Source: Pleurocapsa sp. CCALA 161 (GTDB lineage: Bacteria > Cyanobacteriota > Cyanobacteriia > Cyanobacteriales > Xenococcaceae). Taken from it: a stretch of 64,000 nt of DNA. Each line of letters begins with the position of its first letter. The first letter of the stretch is position 1. The DNA lies in contig NZ_PVWF01000005.1 of the NCBI RefSeq assembly GCF_003003995.1, positions 35,357 to 99,356 on the forward strand, given 5' to 3'. Below the pieces are notes generated by a model, which made no database searches, was not told the DNA's origin, and saw only the letters and a list, made by a program, of their open reading frames with translations. A program made the translations under genes and the position numbers. Of the stretch, positions 47,308 through 54,947 are shown piece by piece.

Positions 47308-47823
47308 CTATCTCTGACGACTAAACCAGGTTTGTAATTGTTGCCGACAAGATGTTTCTTTGATTCCTGCCAAAACTTTTAAACGATGATTGGAACAACA
47401 GCTATCAGGCAGATTGATAACGCTACGTATTGCGCCAGTTTTGGGGTCATCAGCACCATAAACCAGCAAGCCTAAGCGAGAGTGAATAATTGCTCCCGCA
47501 CACATCGGACAGGGTTCTAGAGTAACGTAAAGAGTGCAGTCTTGTAGATAATAACTTTGCTTTTTTTTGGTGGCGGTGCGAATTGCTAAAATTTCAGCAT
47601 GGGCTGTGGGATCTTGTTCTCTGGTTTTGCGGTTAACTGCTTCAGCGATTAAATTTCCCTGACGGTCAATAATTACTGCCCCAACGGGGACTTCTTCTAA
47701 GTCTGCTGCGGTTTTAGCTAGCTGAAAAGCAAATTCCATCCAGCGACTGTGAATCAGGTAACCACTGTAGTCTAGTTCTGCTAGAGCATTGTATTTTCCT
47801 GAATGCCCAGGTCTTTTAGCCAT
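47308..47823 (-). CDS. tadA: tRNA-specific adenosine deaminase
   Basis: Converts adenosine to inosine at position 34 of tRNA-Arg(ACG). The 171-residue protein has the zinc-site motifs TAHAEILAIR and LEPCPMCAGAI, with VPVGAVIIDRQGN before them. The ATG at 47823 is chosen over a TTG one codon upstream. The first 25 residues (MAKRPGHSGKYNALAELDYSG) are a basic extension not found in short bacterial TadA. Same strand as egtC, 154 bp upstream of it; not obviously coupled. Confidence 0.95.
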   Translation of the reverse strand: MAKRPGHSGKYNALAELDYSGYLIHSRWMEFAFQLAKTAADLEEVPVGAVIIDRQGNLIAEAVNRKTREQDPTAHAEILAIRTATKKKQSYYLQDCTLYVTLEPCPMCAGAIIHSRLGLLVYGADDPKTGAIRSVINLPDSCCSNHRLKVLAGIKETSCRQQLQTWFSRQR

Positions 47824-47935
47824 CAAGTCAAACTCAAAATATATAGAATTGCAGATAGTTTAATCAAAGAAAAATATTAAACTGATCTTAAATCGAATTT
47901 GATTAAATCTCGCTCTTATCTAATCTAATCTAGCC

Positions 47936-48499
47936 ATGGAAATAACGGCAATATCACCTATCCTCGAACGCCTTTTTGATAGCCAAGACATTCAACATGA
48001 TGTAGAAGAAGCGTGGCAAATTAAAAACTCTCAAATACATTTACTGGTAATCCTTTCTGAAAACCATAATTGGCTAAGATTACTATCTCCTATTGCTACT
48101 GCTGATGAAGCTCAATCTTTATTGCCTCAGCTGTTGGCAGACAATTTTGATACGACTCAAGAAGTTCGCTATGCCCTCAATCAAAACGTTCTTTGGGGAG
48201 TATTTCATCATCGTTTGGAAAGCTTGACTACGGAAGATTTGGAAAGTGCGATCGCGGCTTTGATTTCTCTAACGAAAAAAGGTTTGTCTGAACCTTTTAA
48301 TCAGGTAATTGAAAGACAAATTATGCAAATTGTTCAAGCAGCCAAAGCGCAAGGGCAAAGTCTAGAGTCTACCTATCAAACTATTGATCGTTTTTATCAA
48401 GAAGGGGTTATGGGTGGTGTCGATCAAGATCCCGCTCAACGAGAACAGTTTTTGGCAGCTTGGAAAGCTCAATTACAGCGTTTATGGTCTGAAGTCTAA
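47936..48499 (+). CDS. Conserved cyanobacterial hypothetical protein
   Basis: A 187-residue soluble protein. The first half (ITAISPILERLFDSQDIQHDVEEAW, LRLLSPIATADEAQSLLPQL) has an alternating alpha/beta pattern reminiscent of YbjN/secretion-chaperone folds; the second half is helical, ending QREQFLAAWKAQLQRLWSEV. I do not recognise the family by name. It is divergent from tadA and has no operon partner downstream; a repeat-filled spacer follows. Codon use looks like the neighbours, so it is a native gene. Confidence 0.65.
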   Translation: MEITAISPILERLFDSQDIQHDVEEAWQIKNSQIHLLVILSENHNWLRLLSPIATADEAQSLLPQLLADNFDTTQEVRYALNQNVLWGVFHHRLESLTTEDLESAIAALISLTKKGLSEPFNQVIERQIMQIVQAAKAQGQSLESTYQTIDRFYQEGVMGGVDQDPAQREQFLAAWKAQLQRLWSEV

Positions 48500-48807
48500 A
48501 GCGGCTATCAGCTACCAGCCATTGCTGACAAGTTAAACAAAAATTGAATTAGTCAATTACTACATATAGTGTTTTGTTAATTGCTCTCTACTAAGTGTGG
48601 ACTTAAATTTTTCTTTATGCGATTGCTCTCTAAAAAGTTAGAGTTTATTAAAAATGTCTCAAAAGCTAATAGCTAATAGCTAATAGCTATTAGCTATTAG
48701 CTAAAAACGATTGACAAACAACGTAGTCCCTTAACTTGTCACGAATGGCTATCAGCTATCAGCTTCAAGAATCTAGCAATTATTCTGAACAATTTAAATC
48801 TTAAGTT
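48500..48807. other. Repeat-rich spacer
   Basis: 308 bp with no coding frame. It contains several AGCTATC, AGCTACC and AGCTAAT units, among them the 34-bp perfect palindrome at 48670-48703. I see no promoter motif. Confidence 0.5.
48670..48703. repeat. 34-bp perfect palindrome of AGCTAAT units
   Basis: TAGCTAATAGCTAATAG is followed with no loop by its exact reverse complement CTATTAGCTATTAGCTA. The unit AGCTAAT recurs several times to the left as well (from 48664). It belongs to a repeat family also present near 26960, 45071 and 62930. It can form a cruciform or a hairpin; function unknown. Confidence 0.85.
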
Positions 48808-49242
48808 ATGAACGATCCATCATCAAGTACTCATAATTCCCAGGTAAAGGATTTAATCGCCATTCTCGAAGAAGATTATGCTAGATTTCCTGAAAACCAA
48901 ACCTATGATATTTATGCTGATGATGTCTATTTTAAAGACCCGTTGAATGAATTTCGAGGAGTCAAGAAGTATCAAGCCATGATTGGCTTTCTCAATAACT
49001 TCTTCAGCCAGGTTGAGATGAAAGTTCATAGTATTGAATCAGAAGCAGGACTAATTAAGACTGAGTGGACATTAAATATGACCCCCCCTCTACCTTGGCA
49101 ACCGCGTCTCTCTATTCCAGGCAAGAGTGAACTAAGGGTTAATCAAGATAACTTGATTGTCTCCCATATCGATTATTGGCATATTTCTCCCTGGTCAGTT
49201 TTACGTCAAAATTTCTTTTCGGGCAAAAAAGCGTCACAATAA
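48808..49242 (+). CDS. DUF2358-family protein
   Basis: A 144-residue protein with LIAILEEDYARFPENQTYDIYA, DVYFKDPLNEFRGVKKYQAM and IDYWHISPWSVLRQNFF. This is the DUF2358 family of cyanobacteria and plastids, with an NTF2/SnoaL-like cone fold. No catalytic residues are known. It lies 45 bp upstream of the ArsA-type ATPase gene on the same strand, so co-transcription is likely and may hint at a shared role. Confidence 0.8.
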   Translation: MNDPSSSTHNSQVKDLIAILEEDYARFPENQTYDIYADDVYFKDPLNEFRGVKKYQAMIGFLNNFFSQVEMKVHSIESEAGLIKTEWTLNMTPPLPWQPRLSIPGKSELRVNQDNLIVSHIDYWHISPWSVLRQNFFSGKKASQ

Positions 49243-49287
49243 AGTTAAGTAATGTAAATATATTTAATTTGGGATCTAAGATTTAAG

Positions 49288-50475
49288 ATGCGGGTAATTT
49301 TAATGACGGGTAAAGGCGGTGTGGGAAAAACTTCTGTTGCTGCTGCTACTGGTCTTCGATGTGCTGAATTGGGTTACAGAACCTTAGTATTAAGTACCGA
49401 TCCTGCACATTCTTTGGCAGACAGTTTCGATCTAGAACTAGGACACGATCCTCAAGAGGTGAAACCTAATCTCTGGGGGGCTGAACTTGATGCCTTGCGC
49501 GAATTAGAAGGTAACTGGGGTGCGGTTAAACGTTATATTACTCAAGTGCTACAAGCAAGAGGCTTAGATGGCGTACAGGCGGAAGAATTAGCGATCCTGC
49601 CTGGGATGGATGAAATCTTTGGTTTAGTGAGAATGAAGCGTCACTATGACGAGGGGGAGTTTGATGTTCTCATTATTGACTCTGCGCCGACAGGAACGGC
49701 TTTGAGACTGCTAAGTTTACCTGAAGTTGGTGGCTGGTACATGAGACGCTTTTATAAGCCATTACAGGGAATGTCTGCTGCTTTAAGACCTTTGGTCGAG
49801 CCATTTTTTAAACCCCTTGCCGGTTTTTCCTTACCTGATAATGAGGTGATGGATGCACCTTATGAATTTTATGAGCAAATTGAAGCTTTGGAAAAAGTTT
49901 TGACCGATAACACCAAAACTTCTGTACGTTTGGTCATGAACCCCGAAAAAATGGTAATTAAAGAATCTTTACGCGCCCATGCCTACCTAAGCTTATATAA
50001 CGTGGCGACAGATTTAGTCGTGGCTAACCGTGTAATTCCTAACGAAGTTAACGATCCCTTCTTTGAACGTTGGAAAGCAAATCAAGACCTATACAAACAA
50101 GAAATCTATGATAATTTTCATCCCTTGCCTGTGAAAGAAGCGCCTTTGTTCCCCACTGAGATGTGCGGGATGGAAGCTTTAGAAAAACTAAAAGAGATTT
50201 TATATCAAGACGACGATCCGACCCAAGTTTACTATAAAGAAAACACGATTAAGATTATTCAAGAGCAGGGGAATTTTAGCCTACACCTATATTTGCCAGG
50301 AATTCCCAAAGAACAAATCCAACTAAACAAAACTGGGGATGAGTTAAATGTGAGAATTGGTAATCATCGTCGTAATTTAGTTCTACCTCAAGCCTTGGCT
50401 GCACTGCAACCATCAGGGGCAAAAATGGAAGATGATTATCTGAAGATTAGCTTCAAAGATATGACGATGGTTTAG
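49288..50475 (+). CDS. ArsA/GET3-type ATPase with C-terminal HSP20-like domain
   Basis: A 395-residue ATPase of the deviant-Walker (GKGGVGKTS, 8-16) ArsA/TRC40 group. DTS-like motifs are [10 protein letters not shown] and [13 protein letters not shown]. After about residue 310 an alpha-crystallin-like domain follows ([20 protein letters not shown], then [15 protein letters not shown]), as in the ArsA_HSP20 architecture that is common in cyanobacteria and chloroplast relatives. The metal-binding cysteines of arsenite-transporting ArsA are not seen, so a role in membrane-protein targeting or chaperoning is more likely than arsenic efflux. Co-transcribed with the DUF2358 gene. Confidence 0.88.
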   Translation: MRVILMTGKGGVGKTSVAAATGLRCAELGYRTLVLSTDPAHSLADSFDLELGHDPQEVKPNLWGAELDALRELEGNWGAVKRYITQVLQARGLDGVQAEELAILPGMDEIFGLVRMKRHYDEGEFDVLIIDSAPTGTALRLLSLPEVGGWYMRRFYKPLQGMSAALRPLVEPFFKPLAGFSLPDNEVMDAPYEFYEQIEALEKVLTDNTKTSVRLVMNPEKMVIKESLRAHAYLSLYNVATDLVVANRVIPNEVNDPFFERWKANQDLYKQEIYDNFHPLPVKEAPLFPTEMCGMEALEKLKEILYQDDDPTQVYYKENTIKIIQEQGNFSLHLYLPGIPKEQIQLNKTGDELNVRIGNHRRNLVLPQALAALQPSGAKMEDDYLKISFKDMTMV

Positions 50476-50624
50476 CATTTCATCATATTCATGTGATAGA
50501 TATATAGATAAAAAACTCGCGATCGCATTATGCTATTTAGCATGACAATATTAAAATGCGATCGCTTTAACTAAACCACCCCAAAATAAACTGAAAAAGT
50601 TTATAGGAGTGAGAGGCTAAGAAG

Positions 50625-50698
50625 TTGGGCTAGGCAGACTCGAACTGCCGACTTCCACAATGTCAATGTGACACTCTAACCAACTGAGTTATAGCCCA
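50625..50698 (-). tRNA. tRNA-Val(GAC)
   Basis: The reverse strand folds as a complete cloverleaf. The acceptor stem TGGGCTA pairs with TAGCCCA (7 bp) plus discriminator A; the D arm is ACTC-AGTTGGTTA-GAGT, the anticodon stem TCACA/TGTGG with loop TTGACAT giving anticodon GAC (valine), then variable AAGTC and the T arm GGCAG-TTCGAGT-CTGCC. The CCA end is not encoded. It lies alone in the spacer between the ArsA-type gene and the nucleotidyltransferase gene. Confidence 0.92.
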
Positions 50699-50848
50699 TC
50701 GAGATTATGTAATTATATCAATAAAAGTTATAAAATTACAGGTAATTCTTAATTTGTTCCCTTTGAGATTGCCAACTAGCTGGCAAAACCGTTTAAAAAC
50801 ATAAAATAATCGACGTTCTCTAATTTAAGGAACGCCCGATCAAACAAT

Positions 50849-52012
50849 CTAATTATCTTCTTTTAGAAAATCCTGAATTACTTTATGCTCACCTAATTCG
50901 TGTTCGGAAGGATTATTACGGGTATCTGTAATCAGCCAGTTCAAAGCAGCAGCCTGTAGATCGATCGCTGCCCCCGTTTTATCGACACAATAGCGCCCAA
51001 ATACCAGTTTATCAACCAAGCGAATTCCTTCTCCCAAACGAGAATATTCAAAAATCACGCTATTATCTACCGTTGCCCCACTACAGATATAGCAGTTAGG
51101 GCCAATCATGGCAGGACCAACAATTTTTGCACCATCTTCAATTTTGGTCATGCCGCCGATATAAACAGGGCCTTTAATGTCTACTTTATCCCAATTGACC
51201 GCAACATTTAAACCAGTATAGATTCCAGGGGCAACTTCTGTACCAGGAATATTGACGTTTTTGATTTCTCTGGTGAGGACACCCCGAACAGCTTGCCAGT
51301 AGTCAGGAACTTTACCAATATCAACCCATTCAAAATCCATCGAAACAGCATAGAAGGGGGCTTCTTTTTCCACTAGCTTGGGAAATAATTCGCCACCAAT
51401 ATCAAACTCTTGTTTGGGAGGAATATAATCAAATATTTCTGGCTCGAAAATATAAATACCTGTATTAATATCAGTGCTTAAAGCTTCTTCAACCGAGGGC
51501 TTTTCTTGGAAAGATTTAATTTTGCCATTGTCATCCGTCACCACCACACCGTAGCTGGGAACATCTTCTTTAGGCACTTTTTTAGTAACTACAGTAGCGA
51601 TCGCGCCATTTGCTCGATGTTGCTTGACGGCTGCGGTTAAATCCAGATCGATGAGAGCATCACCACAAAGAACTATAAATGTATCATCAAAAAAAGCATT
51701 GAAATCTTGAATTTTGCGTAATCCACCAGCAGAACCTACCGCTTCGCCGACCAACTTACCATCAACAATGCTGCCTTCGAAAGAATAGCCAATATCTACG
51801 CCAAAACGTTGACCATCACGGAAATATCCTTCAATTTCATGGGCAAGGTGACTGACATTGACCATGATTTGATCGAAACCATGCTGTCGCAGCAGTTCCA
51901 ACAAAAACTCCATGACTGGTTTTTGTAAGATCGGAATTAAGGGTTTCGGGATTGTGTATGTTATGGGACGAACGCGAGTGCCTTTGCCAGCCGCCAAAAT
52001 CATGGCCTTCAT
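50849..52012 (-). CDS. NDP-sugar pyrophosphorylase-type nucleotidyltransferase
   Basis: A 387-residue sugar-1-phosphate nucleotidyltransferase. The N-terminal Rossmann domain has LAAGKGTRVRPITYTIPKPL (7-26) with catalytic Lys, and FIVLCGDALIDLDL; the C-terminal part (about 245-360) is a left-handed beta-helix of hexapeptide repeats (VAPGIYTGLNVAVN, IGPNCYICSGATV). Activity could be mannose-1-phosphate guanylyltransferase or glucose-1-phosphate uridylyl/thymidylyltransferase; the sequence does not settle which. The start at 52012 is the natural one (MKAMILAAG). It may share a transcript with scpA, 75 bp upstream. Confidence 0.88.
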   Translation of the reverse strand: MKAMILAAGKGTRVRPITYTIPKPLIPILQKPVMEFLLELLRQHGFDQIMVNVSHLAHEIEGYFRDGQRFGVDIGYSFEGSIVDGKLVGEAVGSAGGLRKIQDFNAFFDDTFIVLCGDALIDLDLTAAVKQHRANGAIATVVTKKVPKEDVPSYGVVVTDDNGKIKSFQEKPSVEEALSTDINTGIYIFEPEIFDYIPPKQEFDIGGELFPKLVEKEAPFYAVSMDFEWVDIGKVPDYWQAVRGVLTREIKNVNIPGTEVAPGIYTGLNVAVNWDKVDIKGPVYIGGMTKIEDGAKIVGPAMIGPNCYICSGATVDNSVIFEYSRLGEGIRLVDKLVFGRYCVDKTGAAIDLQAAALNWLITDTRNNPSEHELGEHKVIQDFLKEDN

Positions 52013-52087
52013 TCAAGCTTCTCCTCAACCAGACTTAAAAATAACTATTTAAACTATTCCAGTGTATCAACAATGTTCACCGAAGAA

Positions 52088-52885
52088 TCAAGTTGGCAAA
52101 CACGAATTTAAAGGACGGATACTTAAATCTTGGTAAAACTCTTCTTGAAACAGTTCAACTTTCGACTGTGCCGAAAGTAATAGCAATGCCCAGAAGACCC
52201 CTGCCCGATCTGAATCTAAGTGTTCTTTGACTTCCATTTTGGCTAATTTATCAATTTGCCATTTTTGTAATAGCTGTTCCCAGTCTACATAATCTTGGTT
52301 GGGCGATAAATGAGACAAATTAAGGTGTAGAAAATTTTCTAGCTGGGCTGCTAACTCGGTTAAATTTTCATTGTGGGCAAGTTGCGCGATCGCTTTAATG
52401 GCAGCACTACGGGAACGTTGCGTGCGACGGGGAGAGCCATCGGTGGCAACAGCCTCAATCTCTGCGGCAATATGCTCTAGCTGTTCGATTAACTCCTGTA
52501 GGGTAACTCGACGTTTGTTGATTGGTTGAACCGAAGTCCGACGACGCAAATGCTGTTCTAAATTAGCAGGTAATGACCGTTTTTCGAGATCTAAATAAAT
52601 TTCTTCAGCAAAAAAATCATCTGCATCTATATCTGCTAGTTCCTCTTCTATTTGATTCAGACTATCAGCTTTGAGCAGTACTAACATTGATGCCCACAGA
52701 AAAGCTTGACCAGAACGGGGTAAGTCTGCCTCTTGGTGTGGAGATTCGGTTTCTCCGATTAAGCCTAGTTCAGCCAAAAATCGATCAATAATACTAATCA
52801 CAGGAACATCCCAGGGATCGATTTCTCCGCGTTCGGCTAGATTGATTAAATTGGCGATCGCTTCCTGTGCAGGAGTTATAGTCAT
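52088..52885 (-). CDS. scpA: Segregation and condensation protein A (ScpA)
   Basis: Kleisin subunit of the bacterial SMC condensin complex. The 265-residue protein has the N-terminal SMC-neck binding region (ANLINLAERGEIDPWDVPVISI, which contains the conserved IDPWDV), a helical middle with QAFLWASMLVLLKAD and a C-terminal winged helix (VFWALLLLSAQSKVELFQEEF, QDLSIRPL). scpB and smc are not next to it. Length matches cyanobacterial homologues. It stands directly upstream of the nucleotidyltransferase gene on the same strand. Confidence 0.92.
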   Translation of the reverse strand: MTITPAQEAIANLINLAERGEIDPWDVPVISIIDRFLAELGLIGETESPHQEADLPRSGQAFLWASMLVLLKADSLNQIEEELADIDADDFFAEEIYLDLEKRSLPANLEQHLRRRTSVQPINKRRVTLQELIEQLEHIAAEIEAVATDGSPRRTQRSRSAAIKAIAQLAHNENLTELAAQLENFLHLNLSHLSPNQDYVDWEQLLQKWQIDKLAKMEVKEHLDSDRAGVFWALLLLSAQSKVELFQEEFYQDLSIRPLNSCLPT

Positions 52886-53189
52886 AATTTACAGTTGACG
52901 ATGTTTATAACTATTGTTTTGATTGTTTTGGAGGTTGAGGTTAGCCGATTTAGACTAATGAAGGGATCATCATATGGGCGATCGCTGTTTAAGTCAATTA
53001 AATATTTCTATTTAACTAACACTTGTGTTTTGTGTTTTTTTATTTTAAAGCAAGATTATAAATCCAAAAGAATTTAGGGTAAATATCAGTATTTACACTT
53101 AAACTTAGGGCAAGTACGGCTACAATAAATTTGCTTTACTAATTTTAAAAATATTAATTTGAGCAAAAAATATGGCTTTAAGGGGTAGT
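52886..53189. other. Spacer between scpA and the anchored coiled-coil gene
   Basis: 304 bp, AT-rich, with one HIP1 site near 52978-52985. A plus-strand frame of about 60 codons from 52895 has no resemblance to known proteins and no ribosome-binding site, and is not called. No repeats or terminators are clear. Confidence 0.35.
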
Positions 53190-53597
53190 TTACTCAATTT
53201 TTGTCAAACGGCGATCGAGACTCCTAACTTCTTCTTTGAGTTCAATTAATAATGTCGCCAATCTTGCGTATAAAGGATCGCTGCGCCCTATTACCTGTCC
53301 ATCAACTGCGGGAGGGTTACCTATTGTTGTGGGAGACTTGGGCGGAGTAGAAGGCTGATTTAGTTTCGGAGGAGTTAGCTCAAGGGGTCGAGAATTAGAG
53401 CTTCTAAGGCTGCTTACTTCTTGTTCCAAACGGCTAATACGTGCTTGCAGGGAAATAATGTCGGATTGAAGATTGAGATCCGATTGAGCCAGCAATGGTT
53501 GATTAGTCGTCGGAAATACATAGGTCAGGCTTATGAGTATAAAGCTTAGACAGATAGTAACGATAAAATTGCGCCATGGAAAAGAGCGGTTAATCAT
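53190..53597 (-). CDS. Small membrane-anchored or secreted coiled-coil protein
   Basis: A 135-residue protein of unknown family. The N-terminus is a signal or anchor (basic RSFPWRN then IVTICLSFILISLTYVF, with LLAQS near 35-39). Residues 40-66 form a coiled coil (SLQARISRLEQEVSSLRSS), 70-100 are Pro/Thr-rich linker (PPKLNQPSTPPKSP), and 108-135 a second helix (RLATLLIELKEEVRSLDRRL). It faces the periplasm or thylakoid lumen if anchored. Function unknown; short solitary gene. Confidence 0.7.
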   Translation of the reverse strand: MINRSFPWRNFIVTICLSFILISLTYVFPTTNQPLLAQSDLNLQSDIISLQARISRLEQEVSSLRSSNSRPLELTPPKLNQPSTPPKSPTTIGNPPAVDGQVIGRSDPLYARLATLLIELKEEVRSLDRRLTKIE

Positions 53598-53758
53598 AAT
53601 TAGTTTTGATTACCCAGAGATTGAAGCCAATTCTTGTCTGGGTCATTTCATATTCATTGTTGCTATGTAACTATACTGGCAACATCTGTCAAACTAAATA
53701 AATCAAGTCAGAAGTCAAAAAGCAAAAAGTTTATAATTAACTTTGCTAAGGGGAAGCA

Positions 53759-54553
53759 TTAATTGGCATTAACTTCTAACCGAACCATAGCAACATGACT
53801 GAAACCTTGAGCATCCAAAGGGTTTTTAGCCAGATATAACTCAACAAATTGAGCAATAAAATCGTCACGCTGAGATTCTGGTACATATTTAGTAAAAGGC
53901 ATCCAGGTGGTGCGTATCCAGCCAGCTAATCCTGCTTTCCCTTGATGAGTCATGTCTTTGGGGACTAGTTCTAAGCGTTTAACGGCAAAGCCAGATTGTT
54001 GTAGCCATGTTTGATAGTCTTCAAGTCCATAAAAGAAATAAGGATTATCAAAATCTGCAAAATAAGGCTTCCACAAATCCATAGCTGTTAACTGGGCAAA
54101 AGTATCTAGAACTTTCGCTGCATTACCTTTTCCCCCACAGGAAATAATTAATTTTCCCCGCTCTTTTAACGCTGTCTTCGCACCCTTGAGAAATGTTTGA
54201 TGATCGTTTACCCAGTGAAGAGTGGCGTTGGAGAAAACTAAATCAAACTCTTGATTAAAATCAAGCGATCGCGCATCAACGCAAGCAAAACTAAGATTAG
54301 GATACTGGCTAGGGGGATATTGTTCAGCAGCATAAGCAATCATCTCAGGTGAACTATCTACCCCAACTATTCGATTTTGAGGCAAATTAGCAGCAAAGTC
54401 AGCGGTAATTTTGCCGTCACCACAACCTACGTCCAGAATAGACTTATATTCTGTTAAGTTTAAGTCTTTAGTAAGCGATCGCGCCCATTGTAATTGAGCA
54501 TCTGAATTTTTCGCATAGTCCTCTGGATTCCACTGTAAATATTGTGCAGTCAT
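53759..54553 (-). CDS. Trans-aconitate-type SAM-dependent methyltransferase
   Basis: A 264-residue methyltransferase starting MTAQYLQWNPEDYAKNSDAQ, the opening of the trans-aconitate 2-methyltransferase group. Motif I is ILDVGCGDGKITADF, acidic loop VGVDSS, motif II-like LDFNQEFDLVFSNATLHW. The ATG at 54553 is chosen because the family starts there; an upstream in-frame ATG would add 23 residues with no similarity. True substrate unknown. It lies 343 bp downstream of nothing on its strand; upstream is an Hsp20 remnant on the opposite strand. Confidence 0.85.
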   Translation of the reverse strand: MTAQYLQWNPEDYAKNSDAQLQWARSLTKDLNLTEYKSILDVGCGDGKITADFAANLPQNRIVGVDSSPEMIAYAAEQYPPSQYPNLSFACVDARSLDFNQEFDLVFSNATLHWVNDHQTFLKGAKTALKERGKLIISCGGKGNAAKVLDTFAQLTAMDLWKPYFADFDNPYFFYGLEDYQTWLQQSGFAVKRLELVPKDMTHQGKAGLAGWIRTTWMPFTKYVPESQRDDFIAQFVELYLAKNPLDAQGFSHVAMVRLEVNAN

Positions 54554-54659
54554 GACATATAGATTAGTTAGTTTTGTGATTAATTTTAAGCATCTAATTG
54601 TTTTAAAATTGCCGAAACTCACAAAATAATCACAATTGTTTTCTAGTCTGAATTTCTAG

Positions 54660-54896
54660 TCTGAAAATGATGATCAGTTATTTGATGATCTATTCTGGAG
54701 TCCAGCGATCGCTTTAATAGAAACAGACACAGAACTAGTATTCAAAGTTGAAGTACCTAGAATTGAAGCCAAAAATTTAGATATTCGAGTGGGCGAGGGG
54801 ATGGTTTCAATCACAGGAGAAAGAAAAAAAGAAAAACATAAACTTGAAATAATTGAGCAATTACTAAAAAATGTGATTATCGTTAGCTCGATTTAA
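54660..54896 (+). pseudogene. Truncated Hsp20 (alpha-crystallin-type) remnant
   Basis: A 78-codon open stretch without a usable start codon. It reads DQLFDDLFWSPAIALIETD, ELVFKVEVPRIEAKNLDIRV and SITGERKKEKHK, clearly the beginning of an alpha-crystallin domain of class A small heat-shock proteins (the V-L-P-G-like VEVPRIEAKNL and SITGERK). A stop (TAG) closes the frame just upstream, so the amino end is missing, and after KKEKHK the sequence diverges and ends in a TAA where the family should continue about 50 residues. It is probably a dead gene fragment; the start is not intact. Confidence 0.7.
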
Positions 54897-54947
54897 TTGT
54901 TGTGTATCTAGTAAAATTCATCAGAAAATTAAGGGCAAGTTTTCATT

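Noticed and set aside
49288..50475. Arsenite efflux ATPase
   Set aside because: No metal-binding cysteine triad, no ArsB or ArsR neighbour, and an HSP20-like C-terminus instead of the second ATPase half.
52895..53077. 60-codon plus-strand frame after scpA
   Set aside because: No ribosome-binding site, no similarity, and AT-rich random composition.
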